A program made the position numbers and the translations under genes. This document shows positions 24,944 through 33,923 of a stretch of 64,000 nucleotides of DNA, piece by piece. The DNA is from CAZEQK01 sp964514395. Lineage in GTDB: Bacteria > Bacillota > Bacilli > Tepidibacillales > Tepidibacillaceae. Location of the stretch: the NCBI GenBank assembly GCA_964514395.1, contig CAZEQK010000008.1:38726-102725 (forward strand). The letters run 5' to 3'. The notes beneath the pieces are model-generated. The model was not told the origin of the DNA. It worked only from the letters and a program-made list of their open reading frames with translations, and did no database searches. Position 1 is the stretch's first letter. Every line of letters starts with the position of its first letter.

Positions 24944-25436
24944 TGAAGTTAAAGCATCTTCTCCTAAACAACCTCTATTAGATTCTTACGTGAAAATTAT
25001 TTCCGAAAAGGTATCAGAAGAGGCTGTAAAAGAAGCATATATTAATGAACTAAATTCACATATGCCTACATTAATCATTGAAAATGAAAAGTGGTATGAG
25101 GTAGCTAAAATTATCCATGATGATCAAGATATGAAATTTGATTTTTTGATGAATCTATCAGGTGTGGATTACGAACAATATTTAGAAGTAGCCTATCACC
25201 TGTATTCTTTCTCGCGAGATGAGTATTTAGCAATAAAGGTACAAACTGAACGTGATGGTGGAAATGTTGCTTCTATTATGGATATTTGGCCAGGTGCAGA
25301 TTGGCAAGAAAGAGAAGCCTATGATTTAGTTGGTATGAACTTTACTGGTCGTGAAATCACACGTATCTTGCTACCTGATAATTGGATTGGACATCCATTA
25401 AGAAAAGACTACAAGCCACACGACGAGGGGGTGTAA
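24936..25436 (+). CDS. nuoC: NADH-quinone oxidoreductase subunit C (30 kDa)
   Basis: 166 residues from ATG 24936 behind AAGGAAGGTG, overlapping the nuoB stop by 8 bases. The 30-kDa signature WQEREAYDLVGMNFTG near residue 125 and the ending HPLRKDYKPHDEGV are clear. The N-terminal 30 residues are variable. It is separate from NuoD, unlike the fused NuoCD of enterobacteria. Confidence 0.94.
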   Translation: MSDEVKASSPKQPLLDSYVKIISEKVSEEAVKEAYINELNSHMPTLIIENEKWYEVAKIIHDDQDMKFDFLMNLSGVDYEQYLEVAYHLYSFSRDEYLAIKVQTERDGGNVASIMDIWPGADWQEREAYDLVGMNFTGREITRILLPDNWIGHPLRKDYKPHDEGV

Positions 25437-25439
25437 GAT

Positions 25440-26546
25440 ATGGCACTACGAACTGAAGAGATGCTATTAAACGTAGGACCTCAGCATCCAAGTACTCACG
25501 GTGTTTTTCGTCTTGTTGTAAAGGTTGACGGTGAAACCATCACAGAAGCAATTCCAGTTGTTGGTTACTTACACCGTGGAACAGAGAAGTTGGCAGAGGA
25601 TTTAAACTACACTCAGATTATTCCATATACTGACCGATTAGATTATTTATCATCGATGTTAAACAACTATTCTTTTGTGTATGCAGTAGAAACGATGATG
25701 AATATCGAAGTTCCAGAACGAGCTGAATTTTTAAGGGTTATCGCAATGGAGCTAAATCGTGTTGCCAGCCATTTAGTTTGGTGGGGAACAGCGGTGCTTG
25801 ACTTAGGAGCTACATCTCCTTTTATCTTTGCATTCCGCGATCGTGAATATATTATCAACCTACTAAATAAACTATCTGGCGCAAGATTAACCTTTAACTA
25901 TATGCGAGTTGGCGGAGTGAAATGGGATGCACCTGAGGGCTGGATTGAAGAAGTGAAGGATTTCATTAAAATAATGAGAAATCACCTAAAAGAATACCAT
26001 CAATTAGTGACAGGTAACGAAATTTTCCTAGCTCGTGTAAAGGATTTAGCCATATATGATGGGGAAACGGCAATCGCTTACTGTTTGTCAGGACCTACTC
26101 TTAGAGGTTCAAATGTAAAATTTGATATTCGTAAAAATCAACCATATTCTATTTACGATCGCTTTAAATTTGAAGTTCCAGTTGGAGAAACTGGCGATGT
26201 GTATGATCGTTATATGGTTCGTATGTTAGAAATAGAACAATCTCTGAATATATTAGAGCAAGCAACAGATCAATTCCCTGAAGAAGGGGAAATTCAAGCA
26301 AAGGTTCCAAGGGTATTACGAGCTCCTGAAGGAGAAGTATACACTAGAATGGAGTCCTCAAAAGGAGAGCTTGGCGTTCACCTTGTAACGAAAGGGAAAG
26401 GTGATAAACCATATCGTATGCATCTAAGAAGACCATCCTTTATTAATCTACAGATCCTACCTAAGCTTCTTGTAGGTAGATCAATGGCAGATATTCCAGC
26501 TGTCTTAGGAGCTATTGACATTGTATTAGGGGAGGTTGATGCATAG
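25440..26546 (+). CDS. nuoD: NADH-quinone oxidoreductase subunit D (49 kDa)
   Basis: 368 residues, ATG 25440 three bases after nuoC. The quinone-site motif LLNVGPQHPSTHGVFRLVV, the GYLHRGTEKLAEDLNY loop and the C-terminal ADIPAVLGAIDIVLGEVDA (ending in Asp, as in the family) are intact. Confidence 0.96.
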   Translation: MALRTEEMLLNVGPQHPSTHGVFRLVVKVDGETITEAIPVVGYLHRGTEKLAEDLNYTQIIPYTDRLDYLSSMLNNYSFVYAVETMMNIEVPERAEFLRVIAMELNRVASHLVWWGTAVLDLGATSPFIFAFRDREYIINLLNKLSGARLTFNYMRVGGVKWDAPEGWIEEVKDFIKIMRNHLKEYHQLVTGNEIFLARVKDLAIYDGETAIAYCLSGPTLRGSNVKFDIRKNQPYSIYDRFKFEVPVGETGDVYDRYMVRMLEIEQSLNILEQATDQFPEEGEIQAKVPRVLRAPEGEVYTRMESSKGELGVHLVTKGKGDKPYRMHLRRPSFINLQILPKLLVGRSMADIPAVLGAIDIVLGEVDA

Positions 26547-27541
26547 TGTTTGGAATATTAAACCAACCTTTTTCATGGCTTAACCTGCTAATTATTATAT
26601 TAGTAGCAGTTGCGGTTCTTTTAATAGTCTTAGTATTTGTTATGTATGCAATCTATGCAGAACGAAAAATAATCGGTTGGATTCAGGTACGTAATGGCCC
26701 TAACCGAGTAGGTCCCTGGGGATTACTACAGACTGTTGCTGACGTATTTAAATTATTAATTAAAGAAGATATTGTACCTACAAAGGTGGATAAATTCTTA
26801 TTCTTAATCGCTCCAATTATTTCGTATACACCAGCATTTGCAATTATTGCAGTAATACCATACTCAGATAAGTTATATTTTGCTGATGTTAATGTTGGCT
26901 TACTATACTATGGAGCGTTATCTAGTATCACTATTACAGGTATTTTATTAGGTGGTTGGGCTTCAAATAACAAATATGCCATTATGGGTGGAATGCGTTC
27001 TGTAGCTCAGATGGTTAGTTATGAAGTCCCATTAATCATGTCCTTTTTAGGGGTAGTATTATTAACAGGAAGCCTTAATTTGAGAGAAATCGTCCTTGCT
27101 CAGCAAGATCACGTTTGGTTTATTTTCCCTCAATTTTTAGGTTTTATCATTTTCTTGATCGCTGGTAATGCAGAATTAAATAGAACACCTTTTGACTTGC
27201 CTGAAGCAGAGAATGAATTAGTAGCAGGATATTTCGTAGAATATAGTGGATTCCGTTTTGCATTCTTTATGCTAACTGAATATGTTTATATTTTTGCAAT
27301 GGCAAGTTTAATGACTGTCATGTTCTTAGGCGGATGGGATGCACCATTCGGACTTACATTTATTCCGGGAATCGTTTGGTATTTCCTTAAATTCTCTTTA
27401 TTAGTCTTCTACTTATTCTGGGTACGTGCAACATTCCCACGTGTAAGAGCAGACCAATTGATGGGATTTGCATGGAAAGTTCTTATACCATTAGCCCTAT
27501 TAAATGTAATGTTAACAGCGCTATATAAAACGCTATTCTAA
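26546..27541 (+). CDS. nuoH: NADH-quinone oxidoreductase subunit H
   Basis: 331 residues, about eight membrane helices, starting at GTG 26546 that overlaps the nuoD stop by one base. IYAERKIIGWIQVRNGPNRV and AELNRTPFDLPEAENELVAG are the conserved loops lining the quinone tunnel. Length is typical. Confidence 0.96.
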   Translation: MFGILNQPFSWLNLLIIILVAVAVLLIVLVFVMYAIYAERKIIGWIQVRNGPNRVGPWGLLQTVADVFKLLIKEDIVPTKVDKFLFLIAPIISYTPAFAIIAVIPYSDKLYFADVNVGLLYYGALSSITITGILLGGWASNNKYAIMGGMRSVAQMVSYEVPLIMSFLGVVLLTGSLNLREIVLAQQDHVWFIFPQFLGFIIFLIAGNAELNRTPFDLPEAENELVAGYFVEYSGFRFAFFMLTEYVYIFAMASLMTVMFLGGWDAPFGLTFIPGIVWYFLKFSLLVFYLFWVRATFPRVRADQLMGFAWKVLIPLALLNVMLTALYKTLF

Positions 27542-27567
27542 AAATGTACAAAGCGGGGTGAAAAGTT

Positions 27568-27990
27568 GTGTGGGGCACAGGTTTTTTTAAAGGATTGGGC
27601 TTTACGTTAAAAATGATAAAAGAGCCGAAAGTAACTAGCCAATATCCAGATGAACCAATCATAATGCCTGAACGTTTTCGTGGAATTCAGCATTTTGAAC
27701 CAGATAAATGTATTGTATGTAATCAATGTGCAAGGGTATGTCCAACAAATTGTATTACCCTTACAGGAAAAGCAAATCCAGACCCAGAGAAGAAGGGTAA
27801 GGTAATTGATACGTACGATATTAATTTTGAATTATGTATTTTATGTGATTTATGTACAGAGGTATGCCCAACAGAGGCTATCGTAATGTCCAACAATTTT
27901 GAACTAGCAACCTTTAGTCGAGATAACTTAATGAAGGATCTTAAGTGGTTGGATAACAACAATTCTAATGTTAGGGAGGAGAATCACTAA
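27568..27990 (+). CDS. nuoI: NADH-quinone oxidoreductase subunit I (2x[4Fe-4S])
   Basis: 140 residues from GTG 27568 (RBS GGGGTG). Two ferredoxin motifs, CIVCNQCARVCPTNC near residue 51 and CILCDLCTEVCPTEA near residue 91, hold clusters N6a and N6b that pass electrons to NuoB. In the absence of NuoEFG this subunit is the likely docking point for the unknown electron donor. Confidence 0.95.
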   Translation: MWGTGFFKGLGFTLKMIKEPKVTSQYPDEPIIMPERFRGIQHFEPDKCIVCNQCARVCPTNCITLTGKANPDPEKKGKVIDTYDINFELCILCDLCTEVCPTEAIVMSNNFELATFSRDNLMKDLKWLDNNNSNVREENH

Positions 27991-28493
27991 TGACAGGACA
28001 ATATGTCGCATTCTTCCTCTTTGCTCTTATGGCGATCACCGGTGGAGTATTTATGTTGAACCTGGATAAGGTTATTCATATGGTACTTTCAATCGGGTTA
28101 TCTTTCTTTGGTGTAGCAGGTCTATTTGTAATCTTACAAGCTGAGTATTTAGCTTTTGTTCAAATCTTAATCTATGCCGGTGCGATTACCATTATGATGG
28201 CTATGGGAACAATGATGACTCACCATCAAACAGAAGATGTGAAAGTGAAAAGAAATTGGCATATATTTACATCAATAGTAGGTGCCATTACGATAGGCGG
28301 ATTTTTGCTTTACGGAATTTATACAACAGCTTGGCCTAGTCAAATGGCTAATCTTGGAGATAATAATGTTTTAGCAATTGGTTCTACTATCTTTAACCAT
28401 TATGTGATACCATTTGAACTTGCATCTATTTTACTTCTTGTTGCATTAGTAGGAGCAATTGTCATATCTAAAAAAGAGGAGAGTGATGAATAA
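27990..28493 (+). CDS. nuoJ: NADH-quinone oxidoreductase subunit J
   Basis: 167 residues with five predicted membrane helices; the start overlaps the nuoI stop (TAATG). QAEYLAFVQILIYAGAITI is the conserved pi-bulge helix of NuoJ. Length is close to family norm. Confidence 0.94.
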   Translation: MTGQYVAFFLFALMAITGGVFMLNLDKVIHMVLSIGLSFFGVAGLFVILQAEYLAFVQILIYAGAITIMMAMGTMMTHHQTEDVKVKRNWHIFTSIVGAITIGGFLLYGIYTTAWPSQMANLGDNNVLAIGSTIFNHYVIPFELASILLLVALVGAIVISKKEESDE

Positions 28494-28802
28494 ATGGTAC
28501 CTTTAAACGCCTATTTAGCAGTTGGCGCAATTTTATTCTCTCTCGGTATCTACGGTTTATTATCGAAAAAGAACGGGATTATCGTATTGTTATCAGTAGA
28601 ATTAATGCTTAATGCGGTTAATATTAATTTAGTTGCTTTCTCCAAGTTTGGTTTATATGCAAACATCACAGGTCAAATTTTTACGGTATTTACCATAACT
28701 GTTGCAGCTGCTGAAGCAGCAATCGGTTTAGCAATATTAGTAGGATTATTCCGCAATAGGGCGACCATTAATGTCACAGATATGGATATTATGAAGCGAT
28801 AA
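28494..28802 (+). CDS. nuoK: NADH-quinone oxidoreductase subunit K
   Basis: 102 residues, three membrane helices, starting directly after the nuoJ stop. The two membrane Glu residues of proton transfer are in LLSVELMLNAVNINLVAF and VAAAEAAIGLAILVGLFR. Confidence 0.95.
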   Translation: MVPLNAYLAVGAILFSLGIYGLLSKKNGIIVLLSVELMLNAVNINLVAFSKFGLYANITGQIFTVFTITVAAAEAAIGLAILVGLFRNRATINVTDMDIMKR

Positions 28803-28824
28803 AAAGTGAAGGAATGGTGATTAG

Positions 28825-30666
28825 ATGTTAGAATATGCATGGCTAGTACCTTTATTTCCGCTCATCTCCTTCGTGCTGTTAGTCGCTTTTGGTCGTCAGC
28901 TTAAGGAAGGTGCAGCGTACGTAGGTATCTTAGCGTTACTATCGTCGTTTGTAGTAGGAAGTTCAATTTTTATTGAAAGATTACTTCATGCACAAAACTA
29001 TATTTACACTTTTGATTGGTTACAAGTAGGGAGCAAAACGCTACAACTAGGATTTGAAGTGAACGAGCTAAATGCAATGATGCTATTCGTTGTTACATTA
29101 GTTAGTTTAATGGTTCTTATTTATTCAAGAGGTTACATGCATGGTGATGAAAGATTCCCAGTATTTTACGCATACCTATCTCTATTTACATTTTCAATGT
29201 TGAGCCTTGTTATATCTCCTAACTTGCTACAAGCATATATCTTTTGGGAGTTAGTGGGTGCGACTTCTTTCTTGCTTATTGGATTCTATTTCTTTAAGCC
29301 AGAGGCAAGAGCAGCTGCTAAGAAGGCGTTTATTGTAACTAGAATAGGTGACCTAGGATTCTTAATCGGTATGTCACTACTATACTGGCATGTAGGCTCC
29401 TTTAACTATGCAGATATTTTTAAAGCCGCAGAAAATGGCACATTGACGCAAGGCTTTATCACATTAACTGCGATACTTATCTTTTTCGGTGCTGTAGGTA
29501 AATCAGGTCAGTTTCCATTACACACTTGGTTACCAGATGCGATGGAAGGTCCAACTCCTGTATCAGCTTTAATTCATGCAGCTACAATGGTTGCAGCTGG
29601 TGTATATTTAGTTGCTCGTACTTTTCCATTATTTGAAGCATCATCAACAGCGATGTATGTAGTAGCTATTACCGGAGGATTTACAGCGATCTTTGCTGCT
29701 TCCATTGGCTTAGTCCAAAATGATATCAAACGAGTATTAGCATACTCAACAGTGAGTCAGCTTGGATATATGATGCTAGCATTAGGAACAGCAGGTTATG
29801 TTGCTGGTGTTTTCCATCTATTTACACATGCATTCTTTAAGTCATTATTATTCTTAGCAGCTGGTAGTGTCATTCACTCAGTTTCTACACAGAACATCAA
29901 GGAAATGGGTGGACTAGGGAAGAATATGAAAATTACTAGAACAGTATTCTTAGTCGGTGCTTTAGCGATTTCTGGTTTCCCGTTCTTTTCAGGATTCTAT
30001 TCAAAAGACTTAATTTTACTATCAGCCTATGAAAGTGGATATGTGTTGTTATTCTGGGTTGGTTTGATTGCAGCTATTATGACTGCATTCTATATGTTCC
30101 GTTTGTATTTCTTAACCTTTACCGGAACACCTCGCCATAATGCTCATGTACATGAATCACCACTATCTATGACTATACCAATGATAATACTTGCAGTATT
30201 AGCATTTGGATCAGGCTTTGTTGAATATTTTGGCTTTACAGAATGGTTAGGTGGCCATGGAGCAATTGCTGAACAAATAGCAGAAGGTCCTATCTGGATT
30301 AATATCTTAGCTATTGCAGCAGGGTTAGGCGGAATTGGCTTAGCATGGTTTGTTTATGGACGTAATAAGAAGGTCAGAACAGCAGAGCCAAAAGGCTTAC
30401 ACAAGCTTTTATATAGAAAATATTATGTTGATGAAATTTACTCAACAGGAGTAATTCGTCCATACACATTATTTGGCTATGTATTGAAATTCTTTGATTA
30501 CTACGTTGTCGGTGGTATGGTTCAACTAGCTGCTTTGACAGCTGTTGGAATCGGTAAGATTGAATCAAGATTACAAAATGGTCAAGTTCAAAGATACGGT
30601 TTAGTAACATTAATCGGCTTAGTGTTATTACTAGTGGGCTTGACGGCAGGGAGGTTGTTACCATGA
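28825..30666 (+). CDS. nuoL: NADH-quinone oxidoreductase subunit L
   Basis: 613 residues, antiporter-like proton-pumping subunit with many membrane helices and a long lateral C-terminal helix. FWELVGATSFLLIGFYF, KSGQFPLHTWLPDAMEGPTP and ALIHAATMVAAGVYLVAR are family motifs with the pump Lys and His residues. It overlaps nuoM by four bases. Confidence 0.96.
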   Translation: MLEYAWLVPLFPLISFVLLVAFGRQLKEGAAYVGILALLSSFVVGSSIFIERLLHAQNYIYTFDWLQVGSKTLQLGFEVNELNAMMLFVVTLVSLMVLIYSRGYMHGDERFPVFYAYLSLFTFSMLSLVISPNLLQAYIFWELVGATSFLLIGFYFFKPEARAAAKKAFIVTRIGDLGFLIGMSLLYWHVGSFNYADIFKAAENGTLTQGFITLTAILIFFGAVGKSGQFPLHTWLPDAMEGPTPVSALIHAATMVAAGVYLVARTFPLFEASSTAMYVVAITGGFTAIFAASIGLVQNDIKRVLAYSTVSQLGYMMLALGTAGYVAGVFHLFTHAFFKSLLFLAAGSVIHSVSTQNIKEMGGLGKNMKITRTVFLVGALAISGFPFFSGFYSKDLILLSAYESGYVLLFWVGLIAAIMTAFYMFRLYFLTFTGTPRHNAHVHESPLSMTIPMIILAVLAFGSGFVEYFGFTEWLGGHGAIAEQIAEGPIWINILAIAAGLGGIGLAWFVYGRNKKVRTAEPKGLHKLLYRKYYVDEIYSTGVIRPYTLFGYVLKFFDYYVVGGMVQLAALTAVGIGKIESRLQNGQVQRYGLVTLIGLVLLLVGLTAGRLLP

Positions 30667-32234
30667 TGGACTCAATCGGATTACTTACACTTCTCACCTT
30701 CTCGCCTTTACTAGGAGTCCTTTTACTATTATTTGTTCCAAATGATAAAGCGGGAACAATTAAATTAATCGGAGCGTTAACTTCCTTTATACCATTAGTA
30801 TTGGCTTTTGCGTTATTCGCAGGATTTGATCCATCAGCTCAAGGCATGCAATTTGTTGAAAATGTTAAATGGATTCAGATGCATGTTGGACAGGATATAC
30901 TAGAATTTAACTATGGTTTAGGTGTAGATGGATTATCCATGCCACTAGTTGTGTTAGCATCTATCGTTGCAAGTATGTCAGCATTAGCTGCTGTTAATAT
31001 GATTAAAAAACGCTGGAAGGAATACTTTATTTTATTCCTTTTCATGCAAGTGGGATTATTTGGAGTATTCGTCTCACAAAATCTATTCCTATTCTTTATA
31101 TTTTTTGAGATAACATTGATCACCATGTTCTTCTTAATCGGTATTTGGGGACAGGATAAAAGAGAAGATGCAGCATTTACCTTCCTTATTTATAATGGGT
31201 TAGGTTCAGCAATTATGCTCATTTCTTTTGTCGTCCTATTAATCAATGCAGGTGTTTACTTAAGAGCAGACGGTGTTAGAGTTTATACTACTGACATTCA
31301 AACGCTTATCTATAATTTGACTAATCATGCGTCACCATATTTTGAAGCAGCTAAACAGCTTGGAACTCAACCATTTAGTCACTTTTTCTTATATGGAGTA
31401 TTCTTTGCATTATTAGTTGCATTTGGTATCAAATTACCTTTATTCCCATTCCATTCATGGATTTTAAAGGTTCACTATCAAGCACCACCTCCAATGAGTA
31501 TGATTCTTTCTGGAGTTCTTTTGAAAATTGGTGCATACGGATTATTTAGAATAGAATATTCTTTCTTCCCAGGCATTACAAAAGAGTTTGCAAATCTTCT
31601 GCTGATTCTGGGACTTATCAACCTTCTTTATGGAGCAATTCTAGCCTTTGCCCAAAAAGACTTTAAAATGGTTGTTGTTTATTCAAGTATAAGTCATATG
31701 GGAATTATTCTATTAGGTCTTGGAGCAATGAATTCATTTGGTTTCCAAGGTGCTGTTTTCCAAATGGTATCTCATGGATTCTTATCTGCTTTATTCTTCT
31801 TTATCGTTGGTGTTATCTACACACGTGTTCACACCGCGAAACTGGATGAATTGGGTGGTATGGCAAAGGTTATGCCTTTTACAAGTGGAATTTTATTAAC
31901 TGGAGCATTGGCATCACTAGGTCTTCCTGGAATGTCAGGCTTTGTTAGTGAATTTTTAACCTTCTTGGGTGTCTTTGCTACAAAAGAAGTGATTGCAGTG
32001 ATCGGAACAATAGGAATTGTTCTTACTACGGCTTATTTACTGCGTGCGACTCTAAAGGTAACCTATGGTCCAACAGCAGAGAAGTTAAAGAATATGGTTG
32101 ATGCCCGTACCTTAGAAATGATACCAATGATGGTTTTACTTGGTTTTGTTATTCTAATTGGGATATATCCAAATATTCTTAGTGAGCCTATACAGGTTAC
32201 TTTACAATCCTTATTGACTAGGATAGGGGGGTAG
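30663..32234 (+). CDS. nuoM: NADH-quinone oxidoreductase subunit M
   Basis: 523 residues, antiporter-like subunit. FFEITLITMFFLIGIWG, IKLPLFPFHSWILKVHYQAP and SISHMGIILLGLGAMN are characteristic. The ATG is inside the nuoL stop region (ATGATGG), indicating coupled translation. Confidence 0.96.
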   Translation: MMDSIGLLTLLTFSPLLGVLLLLFVPNDKAGTIKLIGALTSFIPLVLAFALFAGFDPSAQGMQFVENVKWIQMHVGQDILEFNYGLGVDGLSMPLVVLASIVASMSALAAVNMIKKRWKEYFILFLFMQVGLFGVFVSQNLFLFFIFFEITLITMFFLIGIWGQDKREDAAFTFLIYNGLGSAIMLISFVVLLINAGVYLRADGVRVYTTDIQTLIYNLTNHASPYFEAAKQLGTQPFSHFFLYGVFFALLVAFGIKLPLFPFHSWILKVHYQAPPPMSMILSGVLLKIGAYGLFRIEYSFFPGITKEFANLLLILGLINLLYGAILAFAQKDFKMVVVYSSISHMGIILLGLGAMNSFGFQGAVFQMVSHGFLSALFFFIVGVIYTRVHTAKLDELGGMAKVMPFTSGILLTGALASLGLPGMSGFVSEFLTFLGVFATKEVIAVIGTIGIVLTTAYLLRATLKVTYGPTAEKLKNMVDARTLEMIPMMVLLGFVILIGIYPNILSEPIQVTLQSLLTRIGG

Positions 32235-32239
32235 ACCGA

Positions 32240-33775
32240 ATGAATCTATTAGAATTAAATTGGGGGCTACTAGCTCCAGAATTGACAATCGTTATCGTTG
32301 CAACGGTCATTACGATAGCCGATCTAGTCATGCGTGGTAAGGGGGATCGTAAGATGTTTGGCTGGGTGAGCATAATAGGTATCATCATCGCAATTTACTT
32401 TACACTACAACAACTACATTCACCTGTTGAATACTTATTGAATAATACCTACAGAGTAGATAGCTTTGGTAGTCTATTTAAGCTAATATTTTTGATTGGT
32501 ACAGGTATTGTCTTCATCATGTCAATTAACTATATTGACAAAAAGGAAATAAAATATGATGGAGAATTATACTATCTCTTACTAACAGCTCTTTTAGGAG
32601 CAATGATGATGGCTTCATCGGGAGACTTGATTACGTTATATATTGGTCTAGAATTATTAAGTATTTCGTCATATATCATGGCGGGAATTAAAAAGAAAAA
32701 TCTAAAATCAAATGAAGCAGCATACAAATATGTCATTACTGGTGGTGTTTCCTCCGCTATTTTCCTATATGGTGCATCTTACCTTTATGGATTAACAGGA
32801 ACATCTAATATCCTAGAAATGGGAGCGCGTTTACAGGATGCATTCGCACAGGGTTATCAGTTTTATGTATATTTAGGCTTCTTCATGATGTTAGTTGGAT
32901 TAAGCTATAAGATCTCCATCGTACCATCCTATATGTGGGCACCAGATGTATACGAAGGGGCACCTACTCCTGTGACTGCATTCTTATCTGTAGTTTCAAA
33001 AGCAGCGGGCTTTGCGATTATCATTCGTCTATTCTTAAGTGTATTTACAGGTGTGGTAGAGGTTAACCCAGTGGATCCAACTCAAAATTCGCACATTTTC
33101 TTTAGTCAGTTTACCTTTTATCTAGCTATCTTAGCTGCGATTACCATGATAGTTGGTAACACATTGGCACTACGCCAAACGAATGTAAAAAGGCTATTGG
33201 CACTATCTAGCGTTGCACAAGCAGGATATATTTTAGTTCCATTAGCATCCATGACTGTACCATCTGAAGCCATTGTTACTTCTGATATTACAAACATCAT
33301 CTATTATTTATTCGCATACCTGTTAATGAACCTTGGAGTATTTGTCATTGTAACCATTGTGAATAAGGATGCAGGTACCGAAGATGTGAGATCATTCGCT
33401 GGTCTATATCATCGTAGTCCACTTTTAGGAGTTGCAATGACATTTTTCCTCATCTCCTTAGCTGGATTACCAGTGACAGCAGGCTTCATTGGTAAATTTA
33501 ACATCTTTATTAGTGCAGTTGCAGTTGGTACTTATTGGTTGGCTGGAGTAATGGTTGTAGCAAGTGTCATTTCTTACTTCTACTACTTTAATATTATTAA
33601 GCAAATGTACATGCGTCCAGGCCATACAGAAGCGAAGCTAAAGGTACCTTATACCTTACAACTAGTTGTATTATTATCCTTCTTAGGCGTAGTATTAATT
33701 GGAATACTACCTAACGTTGCGTTAGATTTCATCACTAACAATTTCCATTTAGTAGACATGTTTACGATGCAGTAA
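32240..33775 (+). CDS. nuoN: NADH-quinone oxidoreductase subunit N
   Basis: 511 residues, third antiporter-like subunit and last gene of the operon. LYIGLELLSISSYIMAG, KISIVPSYMWAPDVYEGAPT and LLALSSVAQAGYILVPLA are typical. It is followed by a strong terminator; no nuoE, nuoF or nuoG lies before or after it. Confidence 0.96.
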   Translation: MNLLELNWGLLAPELTIVIVATVITIADLVMRGKGDRKMFGWVSIIGIIIAIYFTLQQLHSPVEYLLNNTYRVDSFGSLFKLIFLIGTGIVFIMSINYIDKKEIKYDGELYYLLLTALLGAMMMASSGDLITLYIGLELLSISSYIMAGIKKKNLKSNEAAYKYVITGGVSSAIFLYGASYLYGLTGTSNILEMGARLQDAFAQGYQFYVYLGFFMMLVGLSYKISIVPSYMWAPDVYEGAPTPVTAFLSVVSKAAGFAIIIRLFLSVFTGVVEVNPVDPTQNSHIFFSQFTFYLAILAAITMIVGNTLALRQTNVKRLLALSSVAQAGYILVPLASMTVPSEAIVTSDITNIIYYLFAYLLMNLGVFVIVTIVNKDAGTEDVRSFAGLYHRSPLLGVAMTFFLISLAGLPVTAGFIGKFNIFISAVAVGTYWLAGVMVVASVISYFYYFNIIKQMYMRPGHTEAKLKVPYTLQLVVLLSFLGVVLIGILPNVALDFITNNFHLVDMFTMQ

Positions 33776-33789
33776 ATATACATTATATT

Positions 33790-33825
33790 AAAGTTCACTA
33801 AGGTGTTCCTTAGTGAACTTTTTTA
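33790..33825 (+). terminator. Terminator of the nuo operon
   Basis: AAAGTTCACTAAGG (33790-33803) pairs with CCTTAGTGAACTTT (33808-33821), 4-nt loop, then T-run. Confidence 0.9.
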
Positions 33826-33923
33826 ATATGTAAAAAACAAATGATACCATAGTTATTTTTTATACTTCTTTATGATAAAATAGATTATTATAAATAATTT
33901 GGTCATTGATGGAGAGGGTTATT

